64,000 nucleotides of DNA from NCBI GenBank assembly GCA_914767715.1, contig OU612065.1, positions 20,460,001 to 20,524,000 on the forward strand, in the 5' to 3' direction. Below are positions 24,401 through 39,400 of the stretch, in pieces (within the stretch, counting starts at the first letter, position 1; every line of letters begins with the position of its first letter). Both the position numbers and the translations under genes were made by a program. The stretch is from Membranipora membranacea (lineage: Eukaryota > Bryozoa > Gymnolaemata > Cheilostomatida > Membraniporidae). The notes beneath the pieces are model-generated. The model did not search any database. It was not told the DNA's origin and saw only the letters and a list, made by a program, of their open reading frames with translations.

Positions 24401-27400
24401 CCATTCCATGATGGAAAAAACATGAAAAACAACTGCCGCGGCCGGGGACTTGAACCCCGGTCTCCCGCGGCTAATTCCTTTGAAGGCATTGTGTGCAAGT
24501 GCGCTAACCAATTAGGAAGTAGGGCGAATTAACACGGTATAATTATTTGCTTCCAAAAAGTCATTCGTCACAATATGAAAGTGACCTTAATGTCATTTCC
24601 ATGGGGCGATTACTCCCAAAATCCTTACGGAAATCGCAACATGGAATCATAGTGAATGACTCCCAGTAATTACGTTCTAATGACAGATCTATTGTTTTTA
24701 GCTTTGATATATCTATGACTGGCATTAAAATGCTCCCCAGCTAAAGAAGTAGGGTAATCAGGACTTATATTTATAGGACAAGGGATTTTTTCTTTCATTA
24801 GGACTACAACAAGCGTCTTAAAGAGGAGTCCGATGTGAAAAAGCAGGAGGGCGACTCACATCGCGCTATTGTTACAAGATTCATGCAGAGAGTTCGCGAA
24901 CAGGTATTAGAAAGAAAGCGTCTTGCTGCTCATCAGAAAAGTCTTCAAGAGATAGTTGTTGAAGACCAAGTACCAAATATAGCGTAAGTTTTGGATCTAT
25001 CCATAGCATAGAGCTGAACACTATTTACTGTTAATAGCATATTTCGAGTGAGACAGGGTTGCGTATGGATCACACATTTGAACCAGATCACAGTATTTTG
25101 TTGCCGAATCCAAAAATAGAAATCATGATGGTATGAATCACCTGTGCAAAATATCTAATCAACAAGTTGCACTAAGGTTTATCTATACCCTATCTATATA
25201 TACAGAATCAAGTGATGAAAATTAGGCAATTTTTCACCCAAAAAACTAAATAAATGTAAATAAACAAATATAGAATTTATGAATTCATTAATTTTGACCT
25301 GTTCAAAGCTGCTTAAAATCGTTACGTTAGATAATTTCAACCGAAATCCTTCGATGTAAAAGATTCATACGGATTCATCTCATCTTTTGATTTTCTGTTT
25401 ATCACAGCGCTATAGTGTTGAATCTGGGCAATGTGTTAGCACCTAGACGGCCTCTCAGGCCAAGGAGAAAGGAGAGAAAGGCTGTGAGCGGACAGAACCT
25501 ACAAGACAGAGAGGTTAAGGTCATGATTAACATCACGAGAGCTTACGACCTACCATGCCGGGTCAACTCAGGCGACAACAAGGGGTGAGCCTAATAAGTA
25601 ATAGGAATCATTTATGTTCTTTCACTGGGCCAATGAAATATTTTATTTTTCAAAATGTTAACTTAATATTTTTATTGTCCCAGTGTTAGTGGATTGTCGG
25701 AATTCTGCTCATATGCAAAAATAGTCATGACATTTCTCAATGGTGTTTCATTGTGGGTTACGAAATTTCTCACTCGATCAGAACAGGGGCAATAACTACT
25801 TTGTTTCACTTACAGTACGTATATTGACTTATTATATGTGTGGTAATATAGACATGATTCAATCTAGCTTTTGCAAGTATTAATGCGGTTATGATCTTGA
25901 GATGTGATATCCTTGTTTCATTATTTGCAGCGCACTTGTGATCAGACCATTCTTTGAGGTGATGTTTCAAAGAGAGAAGAAAATCACGTCTGTGGCTGAT
26001 GGTCCAAATCCGAGTTGGAATGAAGAACTCAACTTACCGTTTAGGTTCGTATTTGATGTTCAAGTTCAATGTATGATAAGTATGCGCCTGCGTGATGATC
26101 ATCATAATCATCCAAGAGTGCCTGACTAATTATAAACAGAGGTAGGAAGTGAGTGAGGCCAGTTGAAAGGAGGCCTGGCCATATATTGCTGGGCCATGTG
26201 GTGTTGGTTTGTATATTTCTTAAAGTTTTTTTTTAAAAAGTGATGACTGCGCTACGGCATGTATTTGTGGTTATGTGGTAGGTGACATGCTTTTATAATG
26301 CTTGGTCTGTGCAAAGAGTCTCAAACTCCTTGGTCTGTGGGAGGTGAGAAGGATTGACTTGTATCTACGTCAAAATGCAATATTTCACGGTATTTTCCTA
26401 CCTAAGGTGCGCCATCAATAATTCATGGCAAGTAGAGCATTGAAATTTATTACCATGCAAATCTGACTTCACTTTATCGTAAGTAACTGCCTGAATATAA
26501 CATGCATTGGTCTTAGGGTAGCCTTTAAGATAATGGGCAAAATGGGCCCAAAATGGTTAGCAAATGCGTAACAAACAAGTATACTGAAGTTTTCCATATC
26601 TTTGATATTGGTTTTGATTTCTTATTCTTTATTTGTGAGATTTGTGAGCTATTTGGGTGTTTCTGTTGAAAAAATTAAGTTAAGTACAGTTATGTAGATT
26701 GAGTAAGAACTCTGAAAGAAATATGCAGTCTTGATTTAATGCTAGGCTTGTAGGAAAACATAAATTATGAGATATTTGAATACACTTTTTAATATGTTTG
26801 CCATGAAATGGTTTTCAAATATTTCCTTTTGAAGCCATTAGTTACTTTCAAGTCTACAGGATAGACTGATTTTATGGCCTTAATTGTGCCCAGTCATTGA
26901 TAAAAGGTAGTAAAAATTTAGTGCATAACTGATACCTGATAACTTGCTGGAAGTTTCTACCCTTGTCTAGAGATGTTAAGATGTTGTGGCTGTATCTTCT
27001 AGCCAGGATAAGTTGGATTATTACACAGACCCAACGCTAAGATTCTACAGGCGATATGCAAAGCCCTCCGACATCAGGCAAAGTGATAGTGCTCTAAATT
27101 TGTTGCTCATCTTCTATTTTTACATGTTCTATTTCAAATTTTGCCATCTTATCTTTCCCTGTTTCAACAATGAATTGAGTGTACTTTGACTGAATGCTGC
27201 AAGTTACACCAATGAACTAGTTCATTGGTTACACCAAGTTCAGATTGACTTAACTCTCTTATAATTGGAAAAAGATAAAAGATGAAACTGAAAAGCTGGA
27301 AAAATGGGAAGTAACATATAAGAAAGGATTTAAATGGACGGGCATACCAATAATCTATCTATGTCATGCGGCCCACGAGTTCACTGCAATAAGACTATCG

Positions 27401-30400
27401 GAAGAAAACGATTTTGAAGAAGTTTTTTTTCGATAAATCTTTTTATGTGCATGTTGCTCGAAGTTGGGTTTGTTCTCATAGACTTTATAATAATAAACAA
27501 AGACAGGACACCAAATTATAGAGCATGAGCATTTGTGCAATGGCGCACATGATTGCGAGTGAGACAGCAAATTTGAGTTTTGTGCTATAATTTATTTGCA
27601 GTCGAGATCTCTCGGTTGACAACTTGATCAATTGGATTTTTAATTGGAAAATTGCAACTGATTTAGCGGCTTCTCATGATCAATTTTACTTAAATAAACT
27701 TCATTCACGATTATGTGCCGCATGGTGTCCTGTATTGGTTTATTATACAGGCATGTGGTAGACTCATGACCATGGGGTTGTTTTCAAAAAGTCCACAGAT
27801 CTTTTACTGATACCAAAGACTGAGGTCAACTATCTAAAGTTTGACAGATTATGACTTTTGAAAATGATCTCCCATTATACATTTTATAATGATTTAGCTG
27901 AAAACTTTGTTACAGGTACGATCACAGTGATAGCCTATTAGACTGTTATATTCTCTGGTATTAAAAAATCTAGATTTGGTTTCAAATTGCCACCTTCATG
28001 GAGTTAGATGTAAGAAGGATTTGTGACTTCTTCTGGAAAGCCTCAGATACATACTTGCCAAGTCTCCCGATTTAGGCGTGACCCTCCAGATTTTTACACC
28101 CACCTCCCACTTTTTGTAAATCTCACTATTTCCTCCAGATTTTAGAGAAAACAGTCCAATCGCAATTTTTTGATCGTTATCCAAGCACATGTTGTTGTTG
28201 ACTAGTTACTGTTAAGGTCTTTGCACACAAAATTGAAAGAATTATCAAATTAAATAATCCTAACAAATTTACCTGTTTTGTTAAGATTCAGCCTATTATT
28301 GTAAATGACCAATAGCATCCTCTCATAACTCACAACATTGACTGTCATTGGTCACAATATAAAGTAGCTAGTCAAGTGTATACATTTAGTTTTCATTTCC
28401 TTTCAGATCACACATTTTTTAGTATTAATTTTGTACTGTCTACTCTAGTTAAATTTAAGTGAAAGGAAATAGAAACCTAACAATTCCAAAGGTAGGTCCA
28501 CTACAATTTAACAAAGCTTGGACCAAAGACTTTGAAACAATTTTAATGTTAGTCAAACAGGAATATAGTACCTTATCTGGATTCTCACTGTCTGTGACTG
28601 AGCACATTTTCAGATCTTAATGATGCATGGGCACTTGTAGCCATGGACACCTGGGACTTACATGCCTCTACTTTGCCAATGGGGTGTTTGATACTTGACA
28701 TTGACAATGTAAAGGTATGTATGTAAGAGTCCCAGGGGCCCATGGATTGATTGTAATTGTTTAAAGTGTATTTCACCTCAGTTTTATATTTAATTAAGTA
28801 CTAGTACAAACATGAAATTATTTGGGGTCAAGAAATATACCTTTTTAGCCCTTCCTAGTGGCTGGAAACGCTCTCAGAGCTTCTGCAGACGGGGCTCCGC
28901 ACCGTACCCCGTTGGGGGGGCTCACACCGACCCCCAAACCCCCAGGTGGGTGACTCGGGTGCTTCGCACCCTCGAAGCACCACGTTGTGGTGCAGTATCG
29001 CCGTAAAGTGAAATCTCCCTATTTTGTATTTAGATTACTTGGCAAGTATGCTCAGATATGGATAATAACCAGAATTTAAATTTGATGCATAAAACCATAT
29101 TGATTTAAAATTAAAATATGCTCTCGCCTAAGTCTGTAACTTAAACTTTTCAATATAGATAACAATTTTGGGTTTTGTTTGCAGTACTTCATACGAACAT
29201 AGCAATGTAATAATATGTGCAGTTAGTAAATATAATATTGTTATCAACTTGTTTCCACAGAGCTCCGAATAACGATTATTCATCCAACAATCTGCAGACT
29301 GTAAATGATTCAGTCTACATAAACCTATTTGATGAATTTGTCACCGATGTCCTACAAGACGACAGGCAGAGAGGTCGGGAGGTTCACAAGCGTCTCGACA
29401 AAAAATGGCTCGGAGGAATACAGATCCCATTCGCTACCCTATACGCCAATGGAGTGGTAAGACCTAGACCAAGTTTAATCCAGTTTACCTGCATTCGGAA
29501 TTGCTTCCCCCCTCCACTGAACAGTCTTGGCTTATCATTGGAAGAGAAGCAAACATGAATGCATGCAAACGGAATGAAACTTGATCTAGGCAAGGCCTGA
29601 TGTTTCCAACATCATTAACACTTAAAGCCCTTCAAAGCTCTTAATCACTTTCTAAATCGCAAAGGCTTGGCACAATATTTTCAAGTTTCCATTTGATGCA
29701 AAATCTCAACTTATGGCGTGATGGTTAGAAGGATTGCCCGGATATTTTGATCGCATTAGGGTTGTAATGAGTCGCAAATAATATGGAGCCATATTTTAAC
29801 ACCCTGGTCCTGCAATCTCTCAAACATATTCACTGAATGTGCCAACTTACTGATGGCGCCAGACCTGCTTGTCACCTCAACTTCTGTAAATAACTATGAG
29901 ATGGAGAATTACAGTTTCACCTTTCCCATCCTTGACTTTTATTATTGCTTACATGACTTGTAACGGTCTGATCTGGTGATGTTCCAGCAATGATGCAACA
30001 GCGATGATGCAACGGTCTGTTCAGAAGCCTTATCATTGCTAGAACAACCTACTAAGAGATCCTACTTGTAGCGAATATTAAAAAAAGAATACAACTTTGT
30101 GGTTGCGAGAAGGAAAATAAGAAGATTTTATGGATGCCAGTGATGCAAATGAATTCATTGGTGATACACAATACTGTGTTTATATTCAGTGTTCTCTATT
30201 CAGATTGAAGGAACTTTCAGATTGGATTCTCCAGCTGTCCTACTTGGATATACGAGAGATACAGGAAAAAAGAAATCAGAAAGTTCAGGGGTCGGTGATT
30301 CTGAACACTCATATGTCAGTCTCTTCATGACTATAGAACCTTCTCTAGGAGTCGCTCCAGAAGTTAAAGAAACGGTGAGGATAATGAAAATACATAATTC

Positions 30401-33400
30401 AAAAAATATTTTCCTTATTCTGTTTGCAGTTGGAATGTAACATTCAGCTTTTGGATTTGACTTCTGAGGCTTTTAATATCGTGATAGAGGCAGTGCAGAT
30501 TTGAAACATCAGTTTGTTTATAGGAACTGAGAGATGGAACGGTAACAATTTTCCACAAACGCTTTTATTGTTGTAGAGAAAGGGAACATATGAGGGTGGG
30601 GGGTCAAGGATGGGGTGGGTGCGGCACACAGCATTGTCTTAATCTGCATCGTCAATAATTCCAGATTGACTGAAATGTGTTTATTTCCATTATATTGTAA
30701 CAAATGTGCTTGGCATTCTCACTAGTAGCCTTAGCGGTTGAAAGAAAGGCATTGAGATGCTCAGCCTTGGCTTTGCCAATGGTTGTCTTCCCTTTTGTGG
30801 GAAATGTATAGTTGATCTGTAATCGCAAACACCTTCAGCTCAACCATAAACACATAAATAAGTACAACTTGTTAACATAGATATTATATAAAAGTATATT
30901 AAGTCAATGCTTGTTATTGACAGCCATAGACTACATTATTCCAGTCATGCAAAGAACCTGGATATACATAGCTTAGGCTCCTAACCACCCAACCATAAGT
31001 TGAGGGTGCTCAGATTGACAACCAGTGTTCATTTTAGAAACATGGTTTTGTCCATGGTATAATTCCCCACTTTGAGAAAGGTGATCCATTTGCACTTTAT
31101 TAGCACTTGATATTAAAAAAAAACCAAGCTGTCATTCCAGAAACCTTGGAATAGCAAGTCTAATCTAGGCTCCCAGCCACTCAACCAGAAGGGTTGGGTG
31201 GCTGGTATGGGTCCCCCTCTTCCCTGAATGTGTTGGGTCTATATCATGTTACACAACTAGCAACCATTTTAGATGGTACCATAGTTCCTGGAGTACAGTT
31301 TTGAGGAGGCTGAAACACTGAATCGTATCCCCGATAAAATGTTATCCTATTTGGGGTTGCTACCAGTTGGTTCAATCTTGATTAAATCATATTTATAATC
31401 GTTAGAGGGCAAGGTTTTCTAAGGCGATACTTCACAAAATTACATTTGCTTTTATATGTTGGCACCAAATGGGACATGTATTTTTACGCACACCACAGAG
31501 CTTTCTAAGATGCACCTCAGCATTGCATTACCGATCCTGACATGGCTTTAATTCTTAGGATTGCTACATCTGATGGATGCTGACATTTAGCTTTAAAAAG
31601 AAAATTTAATTGATTAAAAGTTTATTGTGGACTGGGATCACCAACGCCTGGAATATCAGTTTTTTCTTCTTCTAAGGTACAGAGACGTAAATATACCTCA
31701 CACCTTTCTGATTGAACGCTTGCTGTAGAACACTGTAATAAACTCATCAAACACTCCTCCTCACTGGGAAACTGTATATAAACTCTGTTCTGATGGTAAA
31801 TTTCTTGTCTGTAGTTTGACAGCAATGAATCGGAGGAGCTGCTGGATGCTGCCGCAAAATATATGGAGCAAGTGGAGAAGTCACACCCTAGCAGAGTGTT
31901 TGCTACAGCTGTCATCGACATCAACGGCAAAAGCGTATTCATCACCAAATACTTCAAAGCACTGGAGCCACCGGATGCCGTTCTTGAGCTATCCACAGAT
32001 AAAAAAATACAGATGGTAGGTGGTGAATCAAGCCTTGTGGCGTAGCCAAAAAATAATTTTGCGCGAAACAAGGCTAGGAGGAATTAAATCAGTCCTATTG
32101 GAGACTCCCCCCTCCCCCTCCCCCTCCACACCTGAGTTGCAATTATCAGGATCTTCCCCTGTCTCTAAAATTAAGCTATAGATTTGTGTGCAAATTTTTG
32201 GCAAAAAAGTGTGCCTTATGACACTTTCAACAAATTATTGTGGAAATATATTGCATAATAATCAATTGGTATAGAATGATTTTGGTGCATGGAATAAATG
32301 ACGAGTGAAATATGATGATATATATATGATAATATACAATTGTTTGATATATTGTATATATGATAATATAATAATCATGTATATTGTGTTTTTATTAAAT
32401 TTTACATTTTGTAGGAGAATGTAGCGAGATATGTGTCACTTATTCCCTTTATCTCGGACTCGGTGACCTTCCCAGGGATGTGTGATATATGGAGTACCTG
32501 TGACGTATGTAAATATGCATTTCATAAGCACCCCTACAATGCATTTCTAATCTAGTTTGATCAGGTCAAAATTTTAAATAACAAACCTGGACAGGACACT
32601 ATTAACAGCTGAAGTGATGCACTTATTTGTGAATGAAATTGCAACATTGAATTGTGTTATAGCGATGATGCTATCGTTTGCAGTTCCCAGTCAAAGTTTT
32701 TTGTTAATAACTTGATCAATTTCGAGGGAAATTGCTTTACATTCAGCAGCTTCTCGTCATCAGTTTGATGTTTGAGTTTGCTTTAAAAAATATATTTGGG
32801 AAAAATAAATGTCAAACTGACCGAGACAAGCTGTTTAATCGATTGAATTTCCAAACTCAAAATCCAATCGAAATTGATTGAGTTATCAATAAAAGCATGG
32901 AGTTGTTTATTTGCACATTCTCTGCATGGAGTATTTTTATTGCTCATTTTACACTTCATTACAGTTAGTAATTTCCTGAATATATTTTCTTTACAGCAAT
33001 TTCTGCAGATGTTGACCGGAGATGAAGAGGAACACGCTGTACTTCTCACTAATTACTTTTTACATCTTCAATCCAACGCATACCTGTGTATAGGTTTGTA
33101 TTTTTTCTTATTTGTTTGTTTGTTTAATTTTAAAACCCTCTCTCCAGTGATGTTTACATTAAATAGAAAAAATGAATAAATAACAATAAAAAAAAATGAA
33201 AAAAGATTTAAAAATAATATAAAAATGAAATTGAAATTAAATAGAAATAAAATACACTCGATACTCAACTCTATACTCAACTACCTACAAGTGGAAAATT
33301 CACATTGGATTTAAAGGGCAACCAAGTTTCAAACAACTTCTCATTGATGGCCATTGATTAATAGCAGATTGCACCTTCTGCATGGGGAAAAAGACAAAAT

Positions 33401-36400
33401 ATAATTCGGATGATTATTCAGCCAGAATTCTTGTGAAACATTTCTTCCATCAGGTACTCAAACTCAGCTAAAAGAGAATACCACATAGCAGTTTCCTGTT
33501 CCTGTTATTATTTAGCCTGTGCTCTATAATTATTACAGCAAAGTCTTGGAACCTCCCCTAAACTGAAGTGTTACCCAGCTTAGAGTCAGCAACTACTTTG
33601 AGTTTTGCATCGCGTAATGCACAAAGCTGATGCTGCCCAGCACATTATTTGCTACCCATTAATGCATTGCTGCGGAACCTTGGTTGCCCTTTAAAATTTT
33701 GCTGGTGGTAAATTTTCTAGATTTAATTCTCATTTATGTTGTTATTTTAGTGATAACCTATATGGGGGTATTTTATATCCAAAACTAACCAATTCACTTA
33801 GGTTCATTATGCAGGGAATTCAAATGTATCATAATTAAATTTTCAATTTTGAATTCTAGAATTTCTAACCAAGTAGCAATTTACCAATGATTCTTAAGTT
33901 CTTATCACTGTATCACTGCCTGTTCATCTCTAGTTGGTTATTCTGCAGTCGTGACTTGAGTACAGAGCAGTTATATTTTACCTTACCTGCTATACATTTA
34001 CGGGCTTCTGCTGTTACATGTCTAACAATGGAAATTTCGCGTTAAAGTGCAACCAAGGTTTCAAACAACTTCTCATTGATGGCCATTGATTAATAGCAGA
34101 TTGCACCTTCTGCATGGGGAAAAAGACAAAATATAATTCGGATGATTATTCAGCCAGAATTCTTGTGAAACATTTCTTCCATCAGGCACTCAAACTCAGC
34201 TAAAAGAGAATACCACATAGCAGTTTCCTGTTCCTGTTATTATTTAGCCTGTGCTCTATAATTATTACAGCAAAGTCTTGGAACCTCCCCTAAACTGAAG
34301 TGTTACCCAGCTTAGAGTCAGCAACTACTTTGAGTTTTGCATCGCGTAATGCACAAAGCTGATGCTGCCCAGCACATTATTTGCTACCCATTAATGCATT
34401 GCTGCGAAACCTTGGTTGCCCTTTAAGTAACTGCACACCTTTCAATCAAAACACTTGCTTGCATAAGGTCATGATCTTTCAGTCCTCGCTAAGCCGATAA
34501 TTATGCTATAATTATATAAGTTGGAAATTTTGGCATCTGATGGAAATCAACCAAACCAGACACTTTAGGTAGAGAAACAAACAGATTAATTCTGATCGTT
34601 TTTCATATCTAGACATAGCAATCGCTTATGAAATCACAAATCAATGTCCACACATACATGTCCTTGTTCCAGGGATGGCAATACCAGAAGGAGTTACAGC
34701 CTACACCCTGGTTATAGATGGACCGAATACATGGATTTGGAATGCCATGAGGGGAGAAAAATACTCTGTCTCTGATATATTCTGTCCGTTAGTGAGCATA
34801 GGTTGCCTTATCAACCATGAGAATGTAAGTTGATGTGACTATCATTCAAGCAATATCTAACAATTTCAGAAAAAATAGTCCTTTTTCTTATTGGAATTAA
34901 CCTTGTCTGAGATTTGTTCGGGACCATTTCTTATTTCCCCCTAAATTCGCACTAACTATGTCCGTGCCCCTTGTTATCATTGAAGATGTCACACTGTATG
35001 CTTCCACAATGTTATAGATTCCTGAACAATTTTTTTTGGGGGGATTTTAATTTCAGATTGACCTCGATGTGGTTTCCATTTTCAAATTGAGAAGTAAACA
35101 GCTTTGTATGTGAAATTATTTTTTCACAGTTTACTTGTCAGAAAGTGCTTTCCGGCATTTGTTCATTACTACTTCTCCATACAACATCGATTGGTCACTT
35201 TGGACCATTAGGATCTTTCCTTCCACACAAAATAATCAGTATTAGCAGGGAGTTTGGAAGTGGTGTTAGGAAGTTATCTGGTCAACAAGTAGGAGAGGAC
35301 AACTCTGTTACTATTAATCACATCCTTTTTCATAACGAAGGTTATATTTGGCTAAAAGTTTTTTTTAATTTTTAGATATGGGCAAACATGCAAAAGTTTG
35401 ATAGACCTAACAGAATGTCATTCGATCTGAACAACTCAAAATCTTGGAAACCATTCTTCACCAAGAACTTTCCTAATCCTGGTCTACCCACCGTACAGGT
35501 AAATATACTATATAATAATCTCTTAACACTTAAAAATAATTATAATACCAAGTTATTTACATTGAAGGATAATAATAAAAATATCTTCATTTCTTACATT
35601 CTAGGTGAAATGGAATAATCTAATGTTCCCTCATATAGGCTACTTCACCAACAAACTTATCTACATCGTTGCATTTATCTGGAGTGGTGCTCCAGCTAAA
35701 AATATCATCCAGCTTTTTGACATATATAATAGCTATACCATCACTTTATGGGTCATATATACATGTTTTTGTTACTTTCACTTTCATGCACCTATGAAGG
35801 ATATTTTTCTTATTTCTCGAGATTACACAACAAATAATAAGCTAGCGGGACTTTCCGCTTGTTGGGTACGACCGCAGCCACCCTAGAGAGGACTATGATA
35901 GGCAGAGTGAACCCACAAGCGTGCACACAATTTTTTCCTTAGTCATTCAACCAGAAAAATGGTATAAAGGCCGGGACCCATCATCGAAGTACCCAGGATA
36001 CCAGGTGGTAGTCCTAAGTAATTTTAGAATTTGAGAGTGCTATCATTAGAAGTTAAAACCCTTTTCCATCAAATTCAAATATTTCCGTTAGGCTGAATGA
36101 CAAAGTTGCACTAGCGACGCCAATTATTGAGGTATTTCTGGAAGAAATAAGTTTAAGTGCTTAGACGATGACCGCGGGGATGCTGGTTGTGTCATTCTTC
36201 CATCATTCAATAAAATAAGGATACATTACGTTGGTCACGTTGAAGTGCCAAAATAGCCAAGTATCGTGATGAGAAACTGCTGAAAATTACTTTCCATACC
36301 TTAATTGATATCAAAGGTGTAAAGTAATTTACGCCACGTCTCTATATTTGCACTGGTTCTTTTCCACTCAGTCTAAACAAGTGTGATGATGACTAGTTTT

Positions 36401-39400
36401 TTTCCAGCCTGAGAAACTGATCTATTTTGATACGGATCGTAACTACGTCAGAGACTTACAGGAAAGGCTTGAGCAGGTGCTGAAAGATAAATTCGAGAAA
36501 GTATGGCGGCCTCGAGATGTTACTCGCTGGAACCGGAATAATATGCAGATATTCCGTCACCTATTGGCTGGGTGAGTGACGTTGGATTATTTTTTGTTGC
36601 AGGGTTTCTTTCTATATGGAATGAGTAGCAAAAAACTTTTGAACTCAGATAATCAATCTTGATCTCAATCTTGATTATACAATTTGTTTACATATTGCAT
36701 CATGAAAAGATGTAAGTCATCATTCAGGAAACACATAGTAAATTACAAAACCTTTTGAAGTATCAGCAACTCTGAAGGATCTATCAATGGTTATGGCCAA
36801 TTCTAGTAGACAGATCCCCCTCCCCAAATACAATTTGGATCCATGCCATTAACTCACGTCCTGTGTTTTAGGCGCTTTTTATTATCAAATAAAAAGGTGT
36901 TTTTAATATTTGTTTTACTGCTGGAAATTTTACAGACTTGAGACAACGCGTGGTAAGGATGCAAACCAACAGCACAGGCAGGAACTGGAGAAAGTCACCA
37001 GCAACTATAAGGTATGTGTCTATGAGAAAAAAACATTACAATTTATAACAGTAACCTATGATGAAAGAGCATGTTATGCGGAGGCAACTATAGATTAGTG
37101 GGTGAGAAATCATGAGAAAAAAAAGGAGAGTTTACTAAGTTTTGTTTTAAACTTTGTTGGCAAAAATAAAATCAAAGAGATGAAATTTGAACAATGTGTT
37201 AAATAGAAATTTGGTGTATATTTGAAAATACTTTACTATACAATCTAGTGTATCACATCTTTGCCTGTAGTTTCATTACATCAGGTTACAGATTTCCTGA
37301 ATTTGATGGGATTTTCGAACGTAGGATTCTTTGTAAAAAAATTTAAACCTCTTTTGTCTTGAGCTTGAAAACATAGATTAAACTTGTGATTGCTGTAATA
37401 ATCCAATGATATGGTTACTTGCTCCGGGTTTACTATGTACAGTGAACTGAGATTCAGTAACCTGTCTCATTTTTGTCAACTTTATTGACTGCATATCATT
37501 TTGCAAAATGTTTTCTGTATTAAGACCAACAAAATAGAAGAAAGATGAAAAAAAAACATTTTAAGGTGATTTTATGCTAAGTCAGTGTACCTTTTAGGGA
37601 ATTTTTTTTTAAATAACAAATGAACTTGAATTTTGAAAAATTGTTTTAATATTATATTATGCTCTCGGAGGATTTTGCGGACATGTAGAAAAACTAAAAG
37701 CATAGTTGCGCCACCCCGCATTTAGTATCATGTTTGATGTATCAACCGTGGCAACTTTTGAGACAGGCTTGAACACAGTGGAAGCTTATAGAACTTTTTT
37801 GGAAAGAAAGTTTGTTTATATGTTTTTATCCAATATTTTGATATTTAGATAATTCTCAAAATTCAGTGCAGGTTTCCCTGCTGCAAGAGCTGAAGATAAT
37901 TTTAAATTGTGTTCAAACATACATAAAGCGCCACATTTTCTCCTCAAGTCCTTATACCAAACTATGGTTAGGCCTTATGCTCACTTGTGAAACCTGAATA
38001 GGGGGACAATGGGACAATCTGATACTTGTATTCGTTTTGCACAATTGAAACCCTCAAATACTTTGACACTGGAATTGCATATCTGTTTTCCTAAAATTTC
38101 TTGCAATCAATTTGGTTCCACCATGCACTTCAATGCTGTCCACATTCAGTAGCTCGGCAGCCTTCCTACACAATTCTCACTTACACATAACCTGGATAGT
38201 CCTGCACATAGGATTAGGCTAAGACTCAGTAAATCATGAGAGGTCTTTGGGAAAAGTCGGCTATGAAATGCATGAAAATAATGTCATAGGGATTATAGTC
38301 ATGACAGTAGGTGATTGCTTAACAGAGGGATCATTGCTCATTGCTATCATGATTTTATTGTCATGGTAATTTTGCCATGAAAATGAGTGTAATGATACCG
38401 ATGTAACCACTCTCATGAAATGTATATTTGAATCATCATACTAATATTGTATTTATAACCTCTTCACAATCACGGAAATCTCTGCTGACAAGCGTCAACA
38501 CATTAGCCCTAGATGCTTGTGGGCGAGGTAAGAAGGGTAGCCTGGCAATCATGCCCAGGACATGGTAGTCGGGCCCATCACATGTCCGCCTGAACACAAG
38601 TAGGAATCTCTGCTATGAGGGAGGGACATGTTTGTTTGGATATATGAGTCACCAGGTTTTGAAGACATGTTAATAATACCATTAGCACTATTAGATCATT
38701 AGTGACAGATCACAATTTCGTCATGTCAGTTAGTTTAAACACGATATTTAAAATTACCTCTCGACCTGGTGAGCAATACATTAATATTACATGTGTACCC
38801 TCTCGGTTAGGTTAGGTTAAGCGTGATTGAAACACGGAAGACTTGAGCACGAACATAAACCTATATGAAAACAATATGATGATAATAAATGGTTATGATT
38901 TTATATTTATGAATGATGAGCGTGACTGGCATGCCCTGAGCGTGACGGGCATACCCTGAGCGTGATGGGCATGTCAACCTACGCAGAAGCTGTCTTCACC
39001 AACTGCTTACCTCGCCATCCTTAATATTCAAATAACATGATGAATACATGCACCCACTGTGTGATAGTACCAATATTATAACACATCAGTAGATCACAAA
39101 TATCAATATGTGTACATATAAATAGATATATTGGACATATGACACAAATGCTTCCAGAAAATCTCACGGAAGGTAAATTGAAATGTCATTAAGCTTCTCT
39201 CATTGACTTTAATCTCCTCCATCACTTTTAATAATATCACATTTATTGCTTCCATCCGCTTATATTTCTGTGACAGAGATAAATTCGTGATAAGCGGCTT
39301 CCATTTACTGCCATTGCACTCTTATCGAAATTAATATCCACAACGGAGCGGATTAAAATGTTGTTTACACTCACATATACGTGTCATGTTGACGCTATAA

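Larger units (their letters stand above)
23420..24801 (+). other. CC2D2A intron with MITE fragments
   Basis: It contains a U2-like 20-mer (23691-23710), a partial CACTATGG MITE in reverse orientation (23808-23874) and a complete copy at 24331-24654. No coding sequence is seen. Confidence 0.5.

Noticed and set aside
24425-24512. Functional tRNA gene
   Set aside because: The stems do not close a full cloverleaf, and the segment lies inside a MITE with a decayed sister copy.
26986-27189. Possible extra CC2D2A exon (protein-like [20 protein letters not shown])
   Set aside because: The flanking exons join in phase without it inside the conserved NLPFR-APN block, and no good donor follows.
31622-32071. 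149-codon antisense ORF
   Set aside because: It is the complement of the CC2D2A exon at 31815-32015 with no recognisable motif.
35605-35886. 93-codon + strand ORF
   Set aside because: Its first bases read through from intron sequence after the exon at 35376-35498. Composition is AT-driven and there is no family resemblance.
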